Positions 62,686-64,000 of a stretch of DNA of 64,000 nt are shown here, piece by piece. The DNA is from JAFEBO01 sp044221315 (GTDB lineage: Bacteria > Planctomycetota > Phycisphaerae > Phycisphaerales > UBA1924). The position numbers were made by a program, and so were the translations under genes. Within the stretch, counting starts at the first letter, position 1; each line of letters begins with the position of its first letter. The stretch lies in NCBI GenBank assembly GCA_044221315.1, contig JBGAPK010000010.1, positions 67,309-131,308 of the forward strand, given 5' to 3'. The notes beneath the pieces were generated by a model. It saw only the letters and a list, made by a program, of their open reading frames with translations. It was not told where the DNA came from and did not search any database.

Positions 62686-64000
62686 TCACGGGCAGACAAG
62701 CGTGTCGTACGCACCGGAGAAGACTACGAAGTCCGAGTCGTCGGTGAGGGTATCGAAGTTCAGGTCACCGGCGATGTTGGTCAGGTCGTTGTAGTACTTC
62801 GCGAAGAAGACGAAGTCGGTATCGTCCGTGGCGCCGTCGCCGTTGAAGTCGGACGGGCAACCGCCGCTCGGGCCGCGGTTGTTGCTGGAGAGCGTGATGA
62901 CAGCGGTCAGACCGCTGCCGCTGGTGCTGCGGGCGCCCCAGCGTTCATTGGCGAAGAAGGCCGTATCCATGGTGACGGCCAGGTAGTACTGGTCGGCCGA
63001 GAGTGAGCCGCCGTTCTGGTTATCGAGCGGCTTGCCGAGAACGCTCTGGCCGGGGTCCAGCGGGGTCTGGCCGCGGCTGGGAGCCGTGCCGTACGACAGC
63101 TGGGCGAACGAACCGCCGCAACCCGAGGGACCGTCGCCGGGCCCGGTGTTGTTGTTGTTGCCGGCGCCTGCATAGCTGATGCTGTTGGCGTTGGCGAGGA
63201 AGCCGTTGTTGTTGTAGAGGGCGAAGTTCCACGCGCCGGCGTTCGAAGAGCCGGGCTGGGTGATGTCCATGTAGGTCACGTCCGACAGCGGGTCGCCGGT
63301 GGTCTGGTTGAACTGATTGGTCGTCGGGAGATTGTTGGTCAGCGAGAAGCGGACGAACTTCGCCTGGCGCGTTTCCACGGAGATTTCCGGGGTGGTCGCG
63401 TCGGTGCCCAGGAGAATGGCCATATCGCCACCCTCCGGGAGAGCCGGCGAAGCGGCCGGGCCGGCGGGGATGGTCTTCTGGTTGTTGCCGTTGAAGTTGA
63501 GGCTGAAGTTCACGGTCGCGCCCGGATCGATCGGGCTGATCGCCCAACCGTCACCGAAGCCGGTGCCGGGCAGGGCAACGACGAGGTAGTACTGGCCGGC
63601 GGACACAACGCCTTCCTGACCGGAGTACTGATCGCCCGAGCCGACGCCGGCACGACGGGCCACGCCGTACGACAACTGGAAGTTGTCGTCGTTGGTCGGC
63701 GAGGGGTGAATCGGGTCGGGGCCGTCGCCGCGGCTTTCCGCGATGTCAAACACGACCGAGTCCGGCGTGTAGACGGCGAAGGCGGTGGGCTGATCAGAGC
63801 CTTCCGTGTCGATGTCGAGGAAGGTGGTCTGGGCGTAGCTGATCTCGTACTTGGTGTTGAAGGAGTACCAGCGGTACTTGTTGGCCGTGCTGAGCGTGCC
63901 GGGGATCTGCTGAACGCCGTCACTCAGGAAGCCACCGCCGTCGTTCAGGTTGGTCGCGCCGCCCGGGAAGGGGGGCGAATCAATCTCGCCGACCATGGCC
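62686..64000 (-). CDS. Secreted PPC-like domain protein with GC tag (paralogue 2, 5' end beyond window)
   Basis: About 438 C-terminal residues are visible; the frame continues past the right edge, and the Met at 63996 is internal, since the same place in the paralogue is mid-domain (FGLVGQIDSPPF versus MVGEIDSPPF). It matches residues about 320-756 of the 58044-60314 protein closely along its whole length, including both PPC-like domains (NTKYEISYAQTTFLDIDTEG, DQYYLAVTMDTAFFANERW). The tag is the two-cysteine subtype with the same linker (LTNIAGDLNFDT) but ends in the usual Pro (DTLVCP). Confidence 0.88.
   Translation of the reverse strand, partial: AMVGEIDSPPFPGGATNLNDGGGFLSDGVQQIPGTLSTANKYRWYSFNTKYEISYAQTTFLDIDTEGSDQPTAFAVYTPDSVVFDIAESRGDGPDPIHPSPTNDDNFQLSYGVARRAGVGSGDQYSGQEGVVSAGQYYLVVALPGTGFGDGWAISPIDPGATVNFSLNFNGNNQKTIPAGPAASPALPEGGDMAILLGTDATTPEISVETRQAKFVRFSLTNNLPTTNQFNQTTGDPLSDVTYMDITQPGSSNAGAWNFALYNNNGFLANANSISYAGAGNNNNTGPGDGPSGCGGSFAQLSYGTAPSRGQTPLDPGQSVLGKPLDNQNGGSLSADQYYLAVTMDTAFFANERWGARSTSGSGLTAVITLSSNNRGPSGGCPSDFNGDGATDDTDFVFFAKYYNDLTNIAGDLNFDTLTDDSDFVVFSGAYDTLVCP

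Noticed and set aside
1..64000. tRNA, rRNA, insertion sequences, integrases and phage genes
   Set aside because: None was recognised on either strand; variation here appears to come from gene duplication and conversion rather than from identifiable mobile elements. A covariance-model search would be needed to exclude small RNAs.

Overview
This is a 64 kb, GC-rich chromosomal piece of a bacterium that I place in the Planctomycetota, most likely class Phycisphaerae. Three things point there: almost every gene encodes a Sec-secreted protein ending in the same dockerin-like tail, a sigma factor of the planctomycete type with a Hanks-type kinase sits next to it, and the secreted proteins carry typical planctomycete modules (Laminin-B-like, HAF repeats, FG-GAP propellers, NPCBM, DUF1579). 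The genus cannot be read from the sequence.

The tail, called the 'GC tag' below, is about 55-60 residues: a Cys, a calcium-type loop (DLNGDGxVDDxDF), a short helix (FxxAYDxL), a linker LDCxDPxMPxGC, a second loop and helix, and a final Cys-Pro at or next to the stop codon. The loops match type I dockerin/EF-hand spacing (Asp1, Asn3, Asp5, Asp9, Asp12). From memory, NCBI annotation calls this class 'GC-type dockerin domain-anchored proteins'; what it anchors to is, as far as I know, unsettled. Of 35 genes, 27 carry it in frame, one more has it behind a frameshift, and a decayed tag without a host gene lies at 32040-32159. The amylase at the left edge runs out of the window before its tail.

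Layout. 1-10080 (minus): a secreted GH13 amylase (partial), two tandem three-repeat Rossmann-like surface proteins (the first frameshifted), a serine hydrolase and two beta-rich proteins of unknown function. 10263-31960 (plus): dihydrolipoyl dehydrogenase (cytoplasmic, untagged), then ten tagged genes: a GH13 enzyme with CBM48, a PQQ-type sugar dehydrogenase, a lipase-like hydrolase, a five-repeat 1108-residue protein, FG-GAP, HAF and kelch-like propellers, and a Laminin-B-like protein. 32210-35206 (minus): an ECF-type sigma factor followed by a Ser/Thr kinase, with no tag. 35601-54674 (plus): ten tagged genes including an NPCBM protein, a third three-repeat protein, a reprolysin-like and a matrixin-like metalloprotease, a giant FG-GAP protein and a tandem propeller pair. 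54746-57936 (minus): three untagged genes (DUF1579, a glycosyltransferase and a membrane-anchored hypothetical). 58044-64000 (minus): two long tagged paralogues flanking a tagged endonuclease I.

How it fits together. The catalytic parts (amylases, sugar dehydrogenase, lipase, proteases, nuclease) degrade polymers, and the propeller, Ig-like and carbohydrate-binding parts look adhesive. The shared tail suggests that all are delivered to one place at the cell surface. Most tagged genes look singly transcribed: each has its own GGAG-type ribosome binding site, many have a recognisable TTG-N17-[TC]ANNCT promoter, and several are closed by strong hairpin terminators. No cohesin, scaffoldin or dedicated sortase was recognised in the window.
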